A DNA stretch of 42,656 nt from Actinobacillus sp. (GTDB lineage Bacteria; Pseudomonadota; Gammaproteobacteria; Enterobacterales; Pasteurellaceae). Below are positions 42,504 to 42,656 of the stretch, piece after piece. The first letter of the stretch is position 1, and every line of letters begins with the position of its first letter. The notes below the pieces were generated by a model, which did no database searches, was not told the origin of the DNA, and saw only the letters and a program-made list of their open reading frames with translations. The DNA lies in the NCBI GenBank assembly GCA_020026115.1, contig JAHHQY010000008.1:1-42656 (forward strand), given 5' to 3'. Both the position numbers and the translations under genes were made by a program.

Positions 42504-42579
42504 GGGCGATTAGCTCAGTTGGGAGAGCACCTCCCTTACAAGGAGGGGGTCACTGGTTCGAGACCGGTATCGCCCACCA
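42504..42579 (+). tRNA. tRNA-Val (anticodon TAC)
   Basis: 76 nt with encoded CCA. The acceptor GGGCGAT pairs with ATCGCCC; the anticodon stem is CCTCC/GGAGG around CTTACAA, giving TAC; T-loop GGTTCGAGACC. First of at least two tandem copies. Confidence 0.96.
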
Positions 42580-42614
42580 CTTTTTTAAAGACTGCGTTGG
42601 AAACAAACTAAAAT

Positions 42615-42656
42615 GGGCGATTAGCTCAGTTGGGAGAGCACCTCCCTTACAAGGAG
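42615..42656 (+). tRNA. tRNA-Val (anticodon TAC), partial, second tandem copy
   Basis: The 42 nt present are identical to the first 42 nt of the tRNA at 42504-42579, including the TAC anticodon. It is cut by the window edge. A 35-bp spacer separates the two. Confidence 0.92.

Overview
The window is chromosomal core sequence from a gamma-proteobacterium of the family Pasteurellaceae. The evidence is the low-GC coding sequence, two OmpP2/OmpH-type porins, a Kdo kinase (KdkA, a Haemophilus/Pasteurella-type enzyme), and proteins that read like close relatives of Haemophilus influenzae MlaF, RimM, GltX and FadD-like ligase. No phage, insertion sequence, CRISPR array or defence island is visible; nearly all of the DNA is housekeeping genes.

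Layout. (1) 1-5613, minus strand: corC-lnt-kdkA, then hinT-nagZ-rlmC (rlmC runs off the left edge): envelope lipoprotein, LPS and peptidoglycan-recycling functions. (2) 5915-6625, plus: arcA, with its own terminator. (3) 6884-11541, plus: mlaFEDCB-ibaG-murA, the outer-membrane lipid-asymmetry operon followed by the first committed step of peptidoglycan synthesis. (4) 11678-16416, plus: cysQ, zwf, pgl, gnd, giving the complete oxidative pentose-phosphate branch. (5) 16435-19164, minus: two tandem paralogous porin genes, each with a copy of the same terminator, a sigma70-like promoter and a perfect CRP-type palindrome. (6) 19249-22506: mepM divergent from znuCB. (7) 22515-25013, minus: mutY-yggX-mltC. 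(8) 25095-26941, minus: a long-chain acyl-CoA ligase. (9) 27084-29263, minus: the rpsP-rimM-trmD-rplS operon. (10) 29325-31121, plus: metK and sprT. (11) 31172-35847, minus: ileS, yggS and dapA. (12) 35962-38966, minus: ffh-psd-fklB. (13) 39117-40499, minus: a YhcH-family sugar protein and an RpiR/SIS regulator. (14) 40690-42376, minus: gltX followed by tRNA-Ala(GGC). (15) 42460-end, plus: two tandem identical-looking tRNA-Val(TAC) genes, the second cut by the window edge.

The most interesting signal is not a gene. A short word, TCGCRCCGA in the context aCTCGCRCCGAAaWTTTtGCC, occurs 22 times by my hand count (13 on plus, 9 on minus). It lies in intergenic gaps and inside genes, and in places as facing pairs that build terminator hairpins. 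My rough chance expectation is about 0.25 copies. Both known Pasteurellaceae uptake signal sequences (AAGTGCGGT and ACAAGCGGT) are essentially absent: one copy and none. Density, dispersal, the adjoining T-tract and the inverted terminator pairs all resemble a DNA uptake sequence, so I propose a third, apparently undescribed Pasteurellaceae uptake-sequence dialect. Uptake itself is not shown by the sequence.
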